35,401 bases of DNA, taken from positions 16,545-51,945 of the forward strand of contig VAWW01000030.1 in the NCBI GenBank assembly GCA_005884575.1, written 5' to 3'. How positions within the stretch are numbered: position 1 is the stretch's first letter; every line of letters starts with the position of its first letter. Below, in pieces: positions 1 through 8,981 of the stretch. The notes beneath the pieces were generated by a model. The model had not been told where the DNA came from, did not search any database, and saw only the letters and a program-made list of their open reading frames with translations. Both the position numbers and the translations under genes were made by a program. This DNA comes from Actinomycetota bacterium (GTDB lineage: Bacteria; Actinomycetota; Thermoleophilia; Gaiellales; Gaiellaceae).

Positions 1-161
1 AGCGCGGCGGCGACTGCCGCGCCGAGCTCCGCGTCGGACACGCCGCCGTCGAGAACCTCGAACCAGCCGTTGTACTGCCAGAGCCCGATCGCCGTCCGGG
101 ACGACGACGTCAGAATCAGCCGTCCCGCACGCTCCTCGACGTCTGCCAGCCGCTCTGCCAC
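1..161 (-). CDS. Partial hypothetical protein (N-terminus, runs off left edge)
   Basis: An open frame on the minus strand starts at a GTG at 161-159 and stays open for 53 codons to the window edge. The translation begins MAERLADVEERAG, continues with RLILTSSSRTAIG and then WFEVLDGGVSD. The composition is that of a normal soluble protein rather than the Arg/Pro/Ala-rich text of shadow frames. It would be divergent from the oxidoreductase starting at 189, leaving 27 bases between the two starts. A GGAG lies about 14 bases upstream of the GTG, which is far for a ribosome binding site, so the start is uncertain. I do not recognise the family. Confidence 0.45.
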   Translation of the reverse strand, partial: MAERLADVEERAGRLILTSSSRTAIGLWQYNGWFEVLDGGVSDAELGAAVAAA

Positions 162-188
162 CGGCAGAGCAGGATACGCTCCGCTCCG

Positions 189-1088
189 GTGCGGCTCGCG
201 CTGATGATCGAGGGGCAGGAGGACGTCACCTGGGAGCAGTGGCTCGCCCTCGCGCGCGCGTGTGAAGAGAACAGGATCGACACGCTCTTCCGCTCCGACC
301 ACTACATGTCGTTCGCGCACCCGGCCGAGAAGGGGGCGATGGACGCCTGGACGACGCTCGCCGGGCTCGCGGCTGCAACGACGACGCTCCGGCTCGGGAC
401 GCTCGTCTCCCCCGTCACCTTCCGCCACCCGTCGCTGCTCGGGAAGGCCGTCGCGACTGCCGACCACATCTCGGGCGGCCGCGTCGAGCTCGGAATGGGC
501 GCCGGCTGGAACGTGCCCGAGCACCGCGCGTACGGCTTCCCGTTCCCCCCGCTGCGCGAGCGCACGGAGCTGCTCGCCGAGCAGCTCGAGATCGTCCACC
601 GCCAGTGGAAGGACGATCGCTTCGACTTCCACGGGCGCCACTACGAGCTCGAGAACTGCACCGCGCTGCCGAAGCCGGTGCAGAAGCCGCATCCGCCGCT
701 GCTCGTCGGCGGCAAGGGGATGCCCGGCACCGCGCGACCAGCCGCGCGCTGGGCCGACGAGTACAACACGTTCATGATGCCGCCGGACGAGTTCGCGGAG
801 GTCGTGCGCCGCGTTCGCGAGGCGTGCGAGCAGGAGGGCCGCGATCCCGGCACGATGCGCTTCTCGCTGATGACCGGGTGCGTGATCGGCGACGAGCGGA
901 AGCGCCGCCTCTACGGCGACGAGACGCCGCCCGACACGGCCCTGGTCGGCTCCGTGGAGGAAGTTGCAACGCGGATCCGCGAGTACGGCGACCGCGGCTG
1001 CGAGCGCGTGATGCTCCAGCACCTGCTGCATGACGACGTCGACGCGGTCGCGGAGTTCGGGCGCGATCTCGCGCCGCTCGTCGCCTGA
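189..1088 (+). CDS. LLM class (luciferase-like, probably F420-dependent) oxidoreductase
   Basis: The 299-residue protein has the TIM-barrel pattern of the bacterial luciferase-like family. An N-terminal strand (RLALMIEGQ) is followed by an early SDHYMSF segment. LRLGTLVSPVTFRHP then lies at about residues 67-81, and the GRVELGMGAGWN motif, typical of F420-using members, at about 96-108. A PHPPLLVGGKG segment lies near 169-179. Members use F420 or FMN to reduce or oxidise small organic substrates in the cytoplasm; the substrate cannot be read from sequence. The start is a GTG at 189. The stop (TGA 1086-1088) overlaps the ATG of the next gene by one base, so the two are probably translated together, although no functional link is obvious. 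Confidence 0.85.
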   Translation: MRLALMIEGQEDVTWEQWLALARACEENRIDTLFRSDHYMSFAHPAEKGAMDAWTTLAGLAAATTTLRLGTLVSPVTFRHPSLLGKAVATADHISGGRVELGMGAGWNVPEHRAYGFPFPPLRERTELLAEQLEIVHRQWKDDRFDFHGRHYELENCTALPKPVQKPHPPLLVGGKGMPGTARPAARWADEYNTFMMPPDEFAEVVRRVREACEQEGRDPGTMRFSLMTGCVIGDERKRRLYGDETPPDTALVGSVEEVATRIREYGDRGCERVMLQHLLHDDVDAVAEFGRDLAPLVA

Positions 1089-1690
1089 TGGACGGCGTCG
1101 GCACGACGCGGCTCGAGACGTTCAGCGACGGCGTCTTCGCGATCGCCGCGACGCTGCTCGTCCTCGAGATCACGATCCCGAACCCGTTGCACGGCTCACT
1201 CGGATCGGAGCTCCACCATCTCTGGCCGTCGTACCTCGCGTACGCGACGAGCTTCATCACGATCGGGATCATCTGGGTAAACCATCACTCGATCTTCGAG
1301 CTCGTCGAGCGCGTCGACCGGCGGCTGCTGTTCATCAACACCTTCTTCCTGCTCGACATCGCCTTCATCCCGTTCCCGACGAAGCTCGTGGCCGAGTTCC
1401 TGCGGAGCGCGGACGAGCGCGACGCGGTGCTCGCCTACGACTGCACGCTCGTGCTGATGGCGATCCTCTTCCAGGTGCTCTGGTTCTATCCGGCGCGCGG
1501 CCGGCGTCTGATCGCCGCCGACGCGCCGCAGGGGCGCGTCGACGCGATCACCAGGGCATTCCGGCCCGGCGTGCCGCTCTACGCCGGCATCACGGCGATC
1601 GCCTTCGTCAGCGCGACGGCCAGCGTCGTGTTGACGCTGGCCGCCGCGATCTTCTACGTTCCGTCCGAGTGGCTCACGCGCCGGCGGTGA
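1088..1690 (+). CDS. TMEM175-family (DUF1211) membrane protein, putative K+ channel
   Basis: A 200-residue integral membrane protein. The first helix carries the family signature: R8 followed by FSDG at residues 12-15, then [13 protein letters not shown]. Several further hydrophobic helices follow, including [25 protein letters not shown] and a C-terminal helix near residues 165-190. In characterised bacterial and animal TMEM175 proteins the FSD-containing helix lines a potassium-conducting pore, and bacterial subunits assemble as tetramers. That function is known for the family and inferred here. The start ATG overlaps the upstream stop (TGATG). The last 17 bases overlap the 3' end of the convergent DUF4389 gene. 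Confidence 0.85.
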   Translation: MDGVGTTRLETFSDGVFAIAATLLVLEITIPNPLHGSLGSELHHLWPSYLAYATSFITIGIIWVNHHSIFELVERVDRRLLFINTFFLLDIAFIPFPTKLVAEFLRSADERDAVLAYDCTLVLMAILFQVLWFYPARGRRLIAADAPQGRVDAITRAFRPGVPLYAGITAIAFVSATASVVLTLAAAIFYVPSEWLTRRR

Positions 1691-3104
1691 CCAGCGGCTC
1701 GCCGTCGACCTGAGCCGGCGGCTCGGAGCCGCCCGCGTCGAGCCGGAACGGCGGGTACTCGTCACGCATCAGCAGGACGTACGCGCCGACGCGGAGGTTC
1801 CACCGGTTCATGCCCATCACGAAGTCGTACACCGACCGCGGGTACCTGCCGGTGAAGAGCAGGACTGCGCCCGCGACGATGACGAGGATCCCGATCAGGC
1901 CGCCGCCCGTCATCCGACCCCAGTCCTCGTGCCACGCAGTCCAGCCGAACCAGGCGCCGCCGGAGAAGATGCCCACGACGATCAGGTGCGGGATCGCGAG
2001 GATCCACTTGACGAGCGCGAGCCCGCGCGAGAGCCGCTCCGGGTACTCGACCGAGAGCGTCGCCGGATAGTCCGGCACCTCGGCGAGCGTGAACGGCGGA
2101 TAGCGGTCGGTGCCGATCGCGTTCGTCGCGTAGTAGTTGACGCGCCACGTCCAGCGCAGCACTCCGACGTTGAAGTCGAAGATGCCGCGCGGATACCGGC
2201 CCGTCGCGAGGATCGCAAACCACGCCACCACCGTTGCCACCGCTGCCGCCACCCAGAGGACGGCGAGCACGATGAAGTGCGGGATGACGAGGATCCACTT
2301 GACGAGCCAGAGCCACCGGCTGAGCGGCTCCTCCAGCCGACCCTCGAGCCGGGCGGGATATACGGACGCCTCGAGCGGTGCCGTGCCACCCCCGGCCGCG
2401 GCCGGCCCGTCGACGACCGGCTGCGGGCTGGTCCCGCCGCCGACGCCGCGCGAGCCGCCGAGGATCAGCAGCGCCGCGAGGCCGAGCAGGATCGCGCCGC
2501 CGCCGAAGAGGCCGCCGGTGATCAGGCCGAGGTGCTTCACGTTGGCGCCGAGGTCGATGTCGGCCGCGACATCGCGGGAGCCGTCGGCGTTCATGACCAC
2601 GACGGACCAGCTGCCCTTCTGGATCGGCCACGCGACAGAGACCTTGTCGGTGCCGACCGCGGAAGCGGCCCAGATGTGCTGCGCGCCGGGACGGCCGGGA
2701 GCCTGCGTGCCGGCGACGTTCCGGTAGTCGACGCTGAACGCGTCGTATTCGAGGTTCTCGGTCTCCGTGTGCGGGACGTTCGCGAGATAGCGCTGCACGT
2801 CGTCCGTGCGGGCGATCCCGACGAAGACGGGCTTGGCCGGGTCTGCGGCCGTCGCGCGTACCCGGATCTTCGTGTCGCCGATCCACGGCACCTTCCCGAT
2901 CTTCACGCCCTGGTGGGTCAGCGCGTAGGTCGGAGCCTCGAACCGGTGGTCGTTCGTCGTGAAGTAGCCGGCCGAGTCCTTCTTCGCGTGATCGGCCCAG
3001 ATCACTCCGCCGCCCCCCGCGAGCAGGGCGAGCGCGATCAGCCCGATCAGGCTGCCGAGCACGATCATCACGACCGAGCCGGCCGAACTTCTGTTTTCGC
3101 TCAT
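1674..3104 (-). CDS. Membrane protein with two DUF4389 repeats
   Basis: The 476-residue protein begins with a transmembrane helix (about 10-36). A roughly 150-residue hydrophilic domain, probably outside the cytoplasm, follows (about 40-190). A second helix lies at 193-217 and then a Gly/Pro-rich linker. The C-terminal half is a tandem pair of DUF4389 units (about 263-345 and 357-455). Each has a W/LVKWIL.IPH helix, a TGRYPR motif (301-306 and 418-423), an R-W-x-x-R-V segment and a Y-PPF-L end. The internal duplication is plain. The function of DUF4389 is unknown. The ATG at 3104 is preceded by GGAGG at good spacing, which supports the start. The 3' end overlaps the convergent TMEM175-like gene by 17 bases. 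Confidence 0.85.
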   Translation of the reverse strand: MSENRSSAGSVVMIVLGSLIGLIALALLAGGGGVIWADHAKKDSAGYFTTNDHRFEAPTYALTHQGVKIGKVPWIGDTKIRVRATAADPAKPVFVGIARTDDVQRYLANVPHTETENLEYDAFSVDYRNVAGTQAPGRPGAQHIWAASAVGTDKVSVAWPIQKGSWSVVVMNADGSRDVAADIDLGANVKHLGLITGGLFGGGAILLGLAALLILGGSRGVGGGTSPQPVVDGPAAAGGGTAPLEASVYPARLEGRLEEPLSRWLWLVKWILVIPHFIVLAVLWVAAAVATVVAWFAILATGRYPRGIFDFNVGVLRWTWRVNYYATNAIGTDRYPPFTLAEVPDYPATLSVEYPERLSRGLALVKWILAIPHLIVVGIFSGGAWFGWTAWHEDWGRMTGGGLIGILVIVAGAVLLFTGRYPRSVYDFVMGMNRWNLRVGAYVLLMRDEYPPFRLDAGGSEPPAQVDGEPLVTAGA

Positions 3105-3189
3105 TTCAGTCCTCCGTTGGTTTCGTGAAGCCAGGGTCTCACCGAACGGAGGGCGCGGCAGCCGAGCGGGTACGACTTCGAGTGGGCGG

Positions 3190-3900
3190 TTAACCCACCC
3201 TTGCGAGAGCCTGCTCCAGCCAGGAGGAGGCGGCCGCCAGCTCTGCCGCGTCGCTCGACTTGACGACGATCTCGACCTCGGGGCCGCCGGGGTGGAAGCT
3301 CGGGTACGAGCCGATCAGCACCTCCGGATGGCGCTCGCCCGCCTCAGCGAGGATCGCCGCGATCCGGCTCTCGCCCGTGCGGTAGGTCCGGCGCCACGTG
3401 CCGATCGGATTGCCGCGCCGCAGCTCGTCCTCGAGCTCGCCGAACATCGCCTCCATCTCCCTGGGCAGGCCGGGCAGGACGTAGACGTTCTCGATCGCGA
3501 AGCCGGGCGCGCCGCCGAGCGGATTGCGCAGCGGGCGGGCGCCGGCCGGGAGCTGGGCCCAGCGCGCGGCGTACTCGGGGTCGCGCGCGAAGCGCGAGCG
3601 GAGGTCGGCGGCGAGCTCCGCGACCTCCTCCTGCCCCACGCCGAACGCGGCGGCGAGCGCCTCACGCGTCACGTCGTCGTGCGTGCCGCCGAGGCCGCCG
3701 GTGACGAGCAGGAAGTCGGCGCGCGGCGCCTCGTCGCGCACGAACTCCGCGATCCGGTCGATCTCGTCCGGCACGGCCGCGATCAGCCGCACCGAGACGC
3801 CGAGGGGCGCGAGCCGCTGCGCGAGCCACGACCCGTTCGTGTTCGCGACGTCGCCGGAGACGAGCTCGTTGCCGATCGTGAGGATCGTGGCAGAGGCCAT
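3190..3900 (-). CDS. CinA N-terminal-domain (molybdopterin-binding-like) protein
   Basis: The 236-residue protein matches the N-terminal MoaB/Mog-like domain of Cin[14 protein letters not shown] at about 4-16, and [10 protein letters not shown] at 67-76 where most members have TGGLGPTxDD. It then follows the usual family layout, with [21 protein letters not shown] near the middle. Full CinA proteins carry a second NMN amidohydrolase domain, which is absent here, so this is a stand-alone domain. Related proteins act on pyridine nucleotide by-products (ADP-ribose hydrolysis) or resemble molybdopterin adenylyl enzymes; which applies is unclear. The gene diverges from the AlkZ-like gene with only 22 bases between starts, so their promoters must overlap. 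Confidence 0.82.
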   Translation of the reverse strand: MASATILTIGNELVSGDVANTNGSWLAQRLAPLGVSVRLIAAVPDEIDRIAEFVRDEAPRADFLLVTGGLGGTHDDVTREALAAAFGVGQEEVAELAADLRSRFARDPEYAARWAQLPAGARPLRNPLGGAPGFAIENVYVLPGLPREMEAMFGELEDELRRGNPIGTWRRTYRTGESRIAAILAEAGERHPEVLIGSYPSFHPGGPEVEIVVKSSDAAELAAASSWLEQALARVG

Positions 3901-3922
3901 CGGCGGCCGAGTATAAGAAGGC

Positions 3923-4708
3923 GTGGAGTCACTGCAGGAGCTGGAGGAGCGGCGGGCCTACGAGTGCCGGCTCATGCCGGGCCGTGCGCTCGAATCGGTC
4001 GACGACGCGGAGGAGTTCCTCCGTGACCGGGGCCTGCTGACGCGGACGCCCGACTCCGCGCTCCCGAGCTTCTACGAGGCCTGTCACGAGGAGCCGTACA
4101 AGCCCGGGGCGCGCGGCTTCGGCTCGTGGCCGGCGACGAAGTGGCCATGGTTCGAGGCGCTGGCGCGGCGGCCGGGCGTCTTCCCGCTGAAGATCCACCG
4201 GGGCAAGCACATCCTTTTGTCGGAGGAGACGGCTGCGCTCGTCGACCCGATCCTGCGCGCCGAGCTCGCGCGGATGGAGCAGGAGGGCGAGGACTGGCGG
4301 CTGGTGCTCGAGCACCTCGCCGTCGCGGGCCCGTCGACCGCAGAGGATCTGCGCGTCGAGCTGGGCCTCAAGCCGAAGGAGCTCAAGCTGATCCGCTACC
4401 CGCTCGAGCTCTGCGGCGCAGTCGTCTCGCGCATCATCGTCGTCGAGCTCGCCGGCGGCGGGCACGACCACATGAGCGAGCTGACGCGCTGGGATCAGGC
4501 CTACCCGGAGCCGTCGGGGCGCGGCGGGCTCGACGACCTGATCGTCGCCGCCGTGCGGGCGGCGGTCGTCGCGCCGGAGCGCGAGGTGCCGCGCTGGTTC
4601 AGCTGGACGTGGTGGACGCGCGACGATCCGGTGGTCGAGCGGCTGGTCGCGGAAGGCCGTCTGGTGCGGCCGGAACCGGGGTGGGTGGCAGCTCCAGCGT
4701 CCGCGTAG
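3923..4708 (+). CDS. AlkZ-related / winged-helix DNA-binding-like protein
   Basis: A 261-residue soluble protein starting at a GTG at 3923, with AGAAGG immediately upstream at very short spacing. The overall pattern recalls the AlkZ/YcaQ superfamily, whose members bind DNA through tandem winged helices and in characterised cases excise alkylated or cross-linked bases. Segments that suggest this are the FYEACHEEPYKPGARGFG and SWPATKWPWFEAL blocks, KIHRGKHILLS, a probable winged-helix stretch (GPSTAEDLRVELGLK) and the aromatic WFSWTWWTRDD near the C-terminus. I cannot point to the glycosylase catalytic glutamines, so enzyme activity is not established. The last 110 bases overlap the 3' end of the convergent ABC-F gene. 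Confidence 0.5.
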   Translation: MESLQELEERRAYECRLMPGRALESVDDAEEFLRDRGLLTRTPDSALPSFYEACHEEPYKPGARGFGSWPATKWPWFEALARRPGVFPLKIHRGKHILLSEETAALVDPILRAELARMEQEGEDWRLVLEHLAVAGPSTAEDLRVELGLKPKELKLIRYPLELCGAVVSRIIVVELAGGGHDHMSELTRWDQAYPEPSGRGGLDDLIVAAVRAAVVAPEREVPRWFSWTWWTRDDPVVERLVAEGRLVRPEPGWVAAPASA

Positions 4709-5999
4709 GCGCGACGGTCTCGAGGAACCGGCGGTCGTGCGTGACGAGCACGACCGTGCCGTCGTAGCCGGCGAGCGCGGTCTCGAGCTCCTCGATCGCC
4801 TCGAGATCGAGGTGGTTCGTCGGCTCGTCGAGCACGAGGCAGTTGACCTGCCGTGCCGAGAGCAGCGCGAGCGCGGCACGCGTCCGCTCGCCGGGTGACA
4901 GCGAGCCGGCCGCGCGCAGGACGTGGTCGGCCCCGAGGTCGAACTTCGCGAGCAGCGTGCGTGCGGGCTCGGCGGGGAATTCGGAGGCGCGCACGAACGC
5001 GTCGACGAGCGGCTCGTCCCCGGCGAAGGCGTCGCGGCGCTGCTCGAGCTCGCCGAAGACGACGCCCGTGCCGACGACGCGGCGTCCCGCGGCTAGCGGC
5101 AGCCGCCCGACGAGCGCGTCGAGCAGCGTCGTCTTGCCGCTGCCGTTCGGTCCGAGCAGCGCGAGCCGTTCCCCGCGCGCGAGCTCGAGGTCGAGCGGCC
5201 CGAGCCGGAACGTGTCGCGCTCGACGACGGCTCCCTCGAGCCGCAGCATGAGGTCGCCCGGCCGGCCGGCGGCGGCGAGGTCGAGCCGCAGCTCCCACGG
5301 CTCGTACGGCTTCGCGATGCGCTCGACCCGGTCGAGCTTCTTCGCGTACGCCTTCTTCACGTCCTTCGACTTCTTCTTCTTCCGGCCCTGCCCGTAGCCG
5401 CGCTCCTCCCACTGCCGCATCCGGCGCGCCTGCTCCTCGAGGCGGCGGCGCTCCTCGACCGACGACTCCCAGCGCTCGTAGTGCCTCGCGCGCGCGCGGT
5501 CTCGCTCGGCGGCGTACTTGCTCCAGCCGCCCGCGAACTCGCGCGCGCCGCGGCTGCCCTCGTCCAGCTCGACGATCCTCGTCACGGTCCGGTCGAGGAA
5601 CGCACGGTCGTGCGAGACGACGACGATGCCGCCGTCGAAGCGGTGGACGAAGCGTTCGAGCCACTCGAGCCCGGGCAGGTCGAGGTCGTTCGTCGGCTCG
5701 TCGAGCAGCAGCGTGTCGAAGTCGGGCCGCAGCACCTCCGCGAGCGCCGCCCGGGCAACCTCTCCGCCGGATCGCTTGTGGCTCTGAGCCACTTGCGGCA
5801 GATACGCGACGGCTCCGCTCTTGCGAACCGTGCCCGCGTCCGACGCGTCGACGCCCGCGAGGATGCGGAGCAGCGTCGACTTGCCGACGCCGTTCGGGCC
5901 GACGAGGCCGATCCGCGCGCGCGGCGGCACGACGAGCGTGACGTCCGAGAGGACGCGCTGCGGACCGTGGTACTTGACGATGTTCGAAGCAGCGAGCAT
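4599..5999 (-). CDS. ABC-F family ATP-binding protein with truncated first cassette
   Basis: A 466-residue protein with two ABC ATPase cassettes and no membrane segments, as in translation-associated ABC-F factors. Cassette 1 has Walker A GPNGVGKST (34-42), Q-loop YLPQ (66-69), signature SGGE (77-80), Walker B LLLDEP (97-102) and H130. Cassette 2 has Walker A GPNGSGKTT (283-291), signature LSPGE (367-371), Walker B LVLDEP and H421. A basic linker (about 160-245) lies between them. Only seven residues separate Q-loop and signature in cassette 1; relatives have roughly 80 or more, so most of its helical subdomain is missing. The last 30 or so residues (LPPTPVP onward) are Pro/Arg-rich and read antisense through the AlkZ-like gene, which suggests loss of the original stop. 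The ATG at 5999 has GGAGG just upstream. Confidence 0.88.
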   Translation of the reverse strand: MLAASNIVKYHGPQRVLSDVTLVVPPRARIGLVGPNGVGKSTLLRILAGVDASDAGTVRKSGAVAYLPQVAQSHKRSGGEVARAALAEVLRPDFDTLLLDEPTNDLDLPGLEWLERFVHRFDGGIVVVSHDRAFLDRTVTRIVELDEGSRGAREFAGGWSKYAAERDRARARHYERWESSVEERRRLEEQARRMRQWEERGYGQGRKKKKSKDVKKAYAKKLDRVERIAKPYEPWELRLDLAAAGRPGDLMLRLEGAVVERDTFRLGPLDLELARGERLALLGPNGSGKTTLLDALVGRLPLAAGRRVVGTGVVFGELEQRRDAFAGDEPLVDAFVRASEFPAEPARTLLAKFDLGADHVLRAAGSLSPGERTRAALALLSARQVNCLVLDEPTNHLDLEAIEELETALAGYDGTVVLVTHDRRFLETVAPTRTLELPPTPVPAAPDGLPRPAARPPDRRASTTSS

Positions 6000-6040
6000 G
6001 CGCCTCCTGACGAGGAGAGAGCGGACGGGGTATCGACTCG

Positions 6041-6673
6041 TCAGTCGCGCATAGAGAGCGCCGGAGCGCCGTCGCCCACTCTAGCGTTCACGGGCCCCAC
6101 CAGCGGGACGTCCTCGATCCATTCGAGGACGCTGACGGCGCAGTAGTCCTGCCGGAGCCGGAAGATCGCCTCGTCGGGCATCCCCAGGCAGTCGGCGAGG
6201 ATCGCGCGCACGACGCCGCCGTGCGTCACGATCGCGGCCGTGCCCGCCGGCGCCGCCTCCCGGATCGACGCGACTGCCTCCAGGGCGCGGCGGCGGAGAG
6301 TGGCGTAGCTCTCGCCGTTCGGGAACTCCACTTCCGTCGGAGTTTCCATCCACGCGTGGTACAGATCGGGCTGTGTCGCGGCGATCTCGTCGTAGGTGCG
6401 TCCCTCGAGGTCGCCGAAGTCGAGCTCGGCCAGCCGTTCGTCGGGGATCGGCTCGAGACCGTGGAGCGCGGCGAGCGGCCCGGCCGTCTGCAGCGCACGG
6501 CGTCGCGGGCTCGAGTGAACGGCGGCGAGCTCGATCTGTTCGAGACTCTGGGCGAGCTCCTGCGCGGCGCGCCGCCCGTCGGCGCCGAGGTCGAGGTCGA
6601 GCCGGCCGTAGCAGCGGCCGCGTGCGGCCTCGTCCTGCGGGCGCGCATGGCGGATCAGGAGCAGCCGCGTCAC
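6041..6673 (-). CDS. cobC: Histidine phosphatase family protein, probable alpha-ribazole phosphatase
   Basis: A 210-residue phosphoglycerate-mutase-like phosphatase. It carries the nucleophile His9 in LIRHARP (RHA in place of the common RHG), the SSPRRRALQTA arginine motif (54-64), the acidic LAELDFGDLEG segment (81-91) and the second catalytic histidine in THGG (150-153). Placed last in a B12 operon, directly after cobS, it fits CobC. CobC removes the 5'-phosphate from alpha-ribazole phosphate, or from the cobalamin phosphate that CobS makes. The family is broad, so the role rests on context. It starts at GTG 6673, overlapping the cobS stop by four bases (GTGA). Confidence 0.78.
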   Translation of the reverse strand: MTRLLLIRHARPQDEAARGRCYGRLDLDLGADGRRAAQELAQSLEQIELAAVHSSPRRRALQTAGPLAALHGLEPIPDERLAELDFGDLEGRTYDEIAATQPDLYHAWMETPTEVEFPNGESYATLRRRALEAVASIREAAPAGTAAIVTHGGVVRAILADCLGMPDEAIFRLRQDYCAVSVLEWIEDVPLVGPVNARVGDGAPALSMRD

Positions 6674-7425
6674 GCCAGGATCGCGAGCGCGGTGACGAGG
6701 CCTGCCGTCTCCGTCAGCTCGACGACGGCGCCGAGCGTGTCGCCTGTGACTCCGCCGAGCCAGGCGCGGAACGCGAACGCCGCAACGACGGCGACGGCCA
6801 GAGCGACTCCGGCCATCGCAGCGCCTGTCGTTCCCGCAGCCGCGAGCGCGATTCCCACGGCGAGTGTGGCGCCGACGAACGCGCGGATGCGACCGCCGGT
6901 CGTCAGCGACACGCCCGTACCGCCCTCGGCGCGTGCATACGGCAGCGCCGCCGCGAGCGCGACGGAGCCGGCGCGCGAGAGCGCGCCCGCCGCAGCGACG
7001 ACGCCGATCGTCCGCGTGCGCAGGTCGAGCGCAGCGAGCACGCCGGCCTTGAGCAGCAGGTCGAGCCCGAGCCCGGTCGCGCCGTACGCACCGATCGCGT
7101 GATCGCGCATGATCTCGAGCGCGCGCTCGCGGGTGCGGGCGCCGAGAGCGTCTGCGGTGTCGGCGAGCGCGTCGAGGTGGAGGCCGCCGGTGAGGAGCGC
7201 GCCGAACGCGAGCGCGATCGCCGCGGCGACGAGCGGCGACAGGTGCGGCGCCAGCGCGACCGCGACGCCGCCGACCGCGGCGCCGACACCGGCTCCCACG
7301 AGCGGGAACGCGACACCCGAGCGCGCGACGTCGTCCCCGCCGACGGCGATCCGACGGCCGAGCGGCAGCCGCGTCTGGAAGGTGATCGCGGCGGCGACCG
7401 CGCGCAGCTCCTCAACGGCCCGCAT
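6670..7425 (-). CDS. cobS: Adenosylcobinamide-GDP ribazoletransferase (cobalamin synthase)
   Basis: A 251-residue polytopic membrane protein with the CobS signature GGLHLDALADTADAL (about 80-94), whose aspartates coordinate metal. MRDHAIGAYGATGLGL (106-121) follows, and GGVTGDTLGAVVELTE lies near the C-terminus. FQTRLPLG (16-23) is also typical of the family's N-terminus. It joins adenosylcobinamide-GDP to alpha-ribazole (or its phosphate) in the cytoplasmic membrane, the last assembly step of adenosylcobalamin. Its length is normal. It overlaps cobT by 14 bases and the cobC-like gene by four. Confidence 0.96.
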   Translation of the reverse strand: MRAVEELRAVAAAITFQTRLPLGRRIAVGGDDVARSGVAFPLVGAGVGAAVGGVAVALAPHLSPLVAAAIALAFGALLTGGLHLDALADTADALGARTRERALEIMRDHAIGAYGATGLGLDLLLKAGVLAALDLRTRTIGVVAAAGALSRAGSVALAAALPYARAEGGTGVSLTTGGRIRAFVGATLAVGIALAAAGTTGAAMAGVALAVAVVAAFAFRAWLGGVTGDTLGAVVELTETAGLVTALAILA

Positions 7426-8467
7426 CGCTCACCCCTGCCGACTCGAACGTGGCCATCTCGCCGAGGACGGCCAGGCTCGCGGCCACGATCGGCAACGCGA
7501 GCGCCGCGCCGCTCCCTTCCCCGAGGCGGAGGCCGAGGTCGAGCAGCGGGTCGAGTCCCAGCTCCGCGAGGATCGGCGCATGGCCCGGCTCCGGCGACCG
7601 GTGCGCCGCGATCAGCGAGCCCGCCGCGGCGGGTGCGAGCCGGACGGCGACGAGCGCCGCCGCGCCCGTGATGAAGCCGTCGAGCAGGACGGGAAGGCGA
7701 TTCGCGGCGGCGCCCAGCACGAGGCCGGCAAGCACCGCGATCTCGAACCCGCCGACCGCGGCGAGGACGCCGAGCGGGTCGGCGGTATCCGGCGCCTGCA
7801 GCGCGAGCGCACGCCGGATCGTCTCGACCTTGCGCGCGAGTCCGTCGTCGTCGAGTCCCGTTCCCCGTCCGCAGACGGAGGCTGCGTCGACGCCGAGGAG
7901 GACGGCGGCCAGCGCGCTCGCCGACGTCGTGTTGCCGATGCCCATCTCGCCGATCCCGAGCAGGTCGACGCCGTCGGCGGCCAGCTCGTCGGCGAGCTCG
8001 ATGCCTGCGACGATTCCCGCGACCGCCTGGTCGCGCGACATGGCCGGCCCGGAGGCGAAGCTCACGGTGCCCGCGCCGAGCCGCAGTGCCCGCACCGGTC
8101 CCTCCGCAATCGGAGTCGCGACACCCGCGTCGACGACGACGAGCCGCGCGCCGGCGCGACGCGCGAGGACGTTGATCGCGGCGCCGCCGGCGACGAAGTT
8201 GGCGACCATCTGCGCGGTCACCTCCTGCGGATACGCCGAGACGCCCTCGGCCGCGATGCCGTGATCCGCCGCGACGACGACGATCGCCGGCTCGAAGTCC
8301 GGGCGCGCGTGCCCGCGGATCGCCGCGATCCGGCACGCGAGCTCCTCGAGGCGACCCAGACTGCGGCGCGGCTTCGTCTTCGCGTCGAGCAGGTCCTGCG
8401 CCTCCCGGCCGGCGTCGTCGTCCGGTGCGCCGATCCGCGCGATCGTCTCCGCGAGCCGGTCAGACAT
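7412..8467 (-). CDS. cobT: Nicotinate-nucleotide-dimethylbenzimidazole phosphoribosyltransferase
   Basis: A 351-residue protein that makes alpha-ribazole phosphate from nicotinate mononucleotide and the lower-ligand base (dimethylbenzimidazole or an analogue). Family blocks are KTKPRRSLGRLEELA (30-44), VVVAADHGIAAEGVSAYP (63-80), the GIGEMGIGNTTSAS block (171-184) and LRLGEGSGAALALP, where the glutamate falls at residue 317. That is the same number as the catalytic glutamate of the Salmonella enzyme. The frame is open upstream, but the ATG at 8467 gives the canonical N-terminus MSDRLAETIARI and a normal length. It overlaps cobU by eight bases and cobS by 14. Confidence 0.96.
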   Translation of the reverse strand: MSDRLAETIARIGAPDDDAGREAQDLLDAKTKPRRSLGRLEELACRIAAIRGHARPDFEPAIVVVAADHGIAAEGVSAYPQEVTAQMVANFVAGGAAINVLARRAGARLVVVDAGVATPIAEGPVRALRLGAGTVSFASGPAMSRDQAVAGIVAGIELADELAADGVDLLGIGEMGIGNTTSASALAAVLLGVDAASVCGRGTGLDDDGLARKVETIRRALALQAPDTADPLGVLAAVGGFEIAVLAGLVLGAAANRLPVLLDGFITGAAALVAVRLAPAAAGSLIAAHRSPEPGHAPILAELGLDPLLDLGLRLGEGSGAALALPIVAASLAVLGEMATFESAGVSDAGR

Positions 8468-8981
8468 CGAGCTGCTCCAGGCGAAGCGCGCGCCCCGCGA
8501 CGACGAAGTACGCCTCGCTCGCGGCGGCCGTCCACGTCGCGTTGACGCGACCGAGGACGTCGCGATACTCGCGGCCGAGCGGTGTCGAGGGAACGATGCC
8601 GAGGCCGACCTCGTTGGTGACCGCGATCGTGAGACCCGCCCTGCGCGCCGCCGCCGCGGCCACCGCCTCTGCTTGCTCCTCCACGGCGTCGGCACCGTGC
8701 CGCTCGAGCACGTTCGCCGTCCAGAGCGAGAGGCAGTCGACGAGGACGCACGCGTCGTCCTCCACCTCGGCGAGCGCGCGGCCGAGGTCGAGCGGCTCCT
8801 CCACCGTCCGCCAGCCGGCCGGCCGCTCGGCGCGGTGGCGCGCAATCCGCGCCGCCATCTCGTCGTCCCCGGCCTCCCCCGTCGCGACGAAGACGACCGG
8901 TGCGCGTTCGCGCTCTGCGAGCCGCAGCGCGAGCGCGGACTTGCCGCTGCGCGCGCCGCCGACGAGCAGGACGAGTGTCAC
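8460..8981 (-). CDS. cobU: Bifunctional adenosylcobinamide kinase / adenosylcobinamide-phosphate guanylyltransferase
   Basis: A 173-residue RecA-fold enzyme with P-loop GGARSGKS (8-15). FVATGEAGDDEMAARIARHR (31-50) contains His49 at the position of the guanylylated histidine. VDCLSLW (81-87) and VTNEVGLGIVP (121-131) are further family blocks. It phosphorylates adenosylcobinamide and transfers GMP to it, giving the substrate for CobS. The start chosen is GTG 8981, which puts the P-loop at the usual distance from the N-terminus and overlaps the preceding stop by four bases (GTGA). A longer upstream frame exists but encodes only shadow-type sequence. CobU normally acts after CbiB/CobD, whose gene here is only a stub. 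Confidence 0.95.
   Translation of the reverse strand: MTLVLLVGGARSGKSALALRLAERERAPVVFVATGEAGDDEMAARIARHRAERPAGWRTVEEPLDLGRALAEVEDDACVLVDCLSLWTANVLERHGADAVEEQAEAVAAAAARRAGLTIAVTNEVGLGIVPSTPLGREYRDVLGRVNATWTAAASEAYFVVAGRALRLEQLDV

Noticed and set aside
7412-8845. Longer start for cobT, and similarly long upstream frames for cobU, cobO, cobQ, btuD and btuC
   Set aside because: The added N-terminal text is Arg/Ala-rich shadow of the neighbouring gene. The overlapping GTG/ATG starts give normal family lengths.
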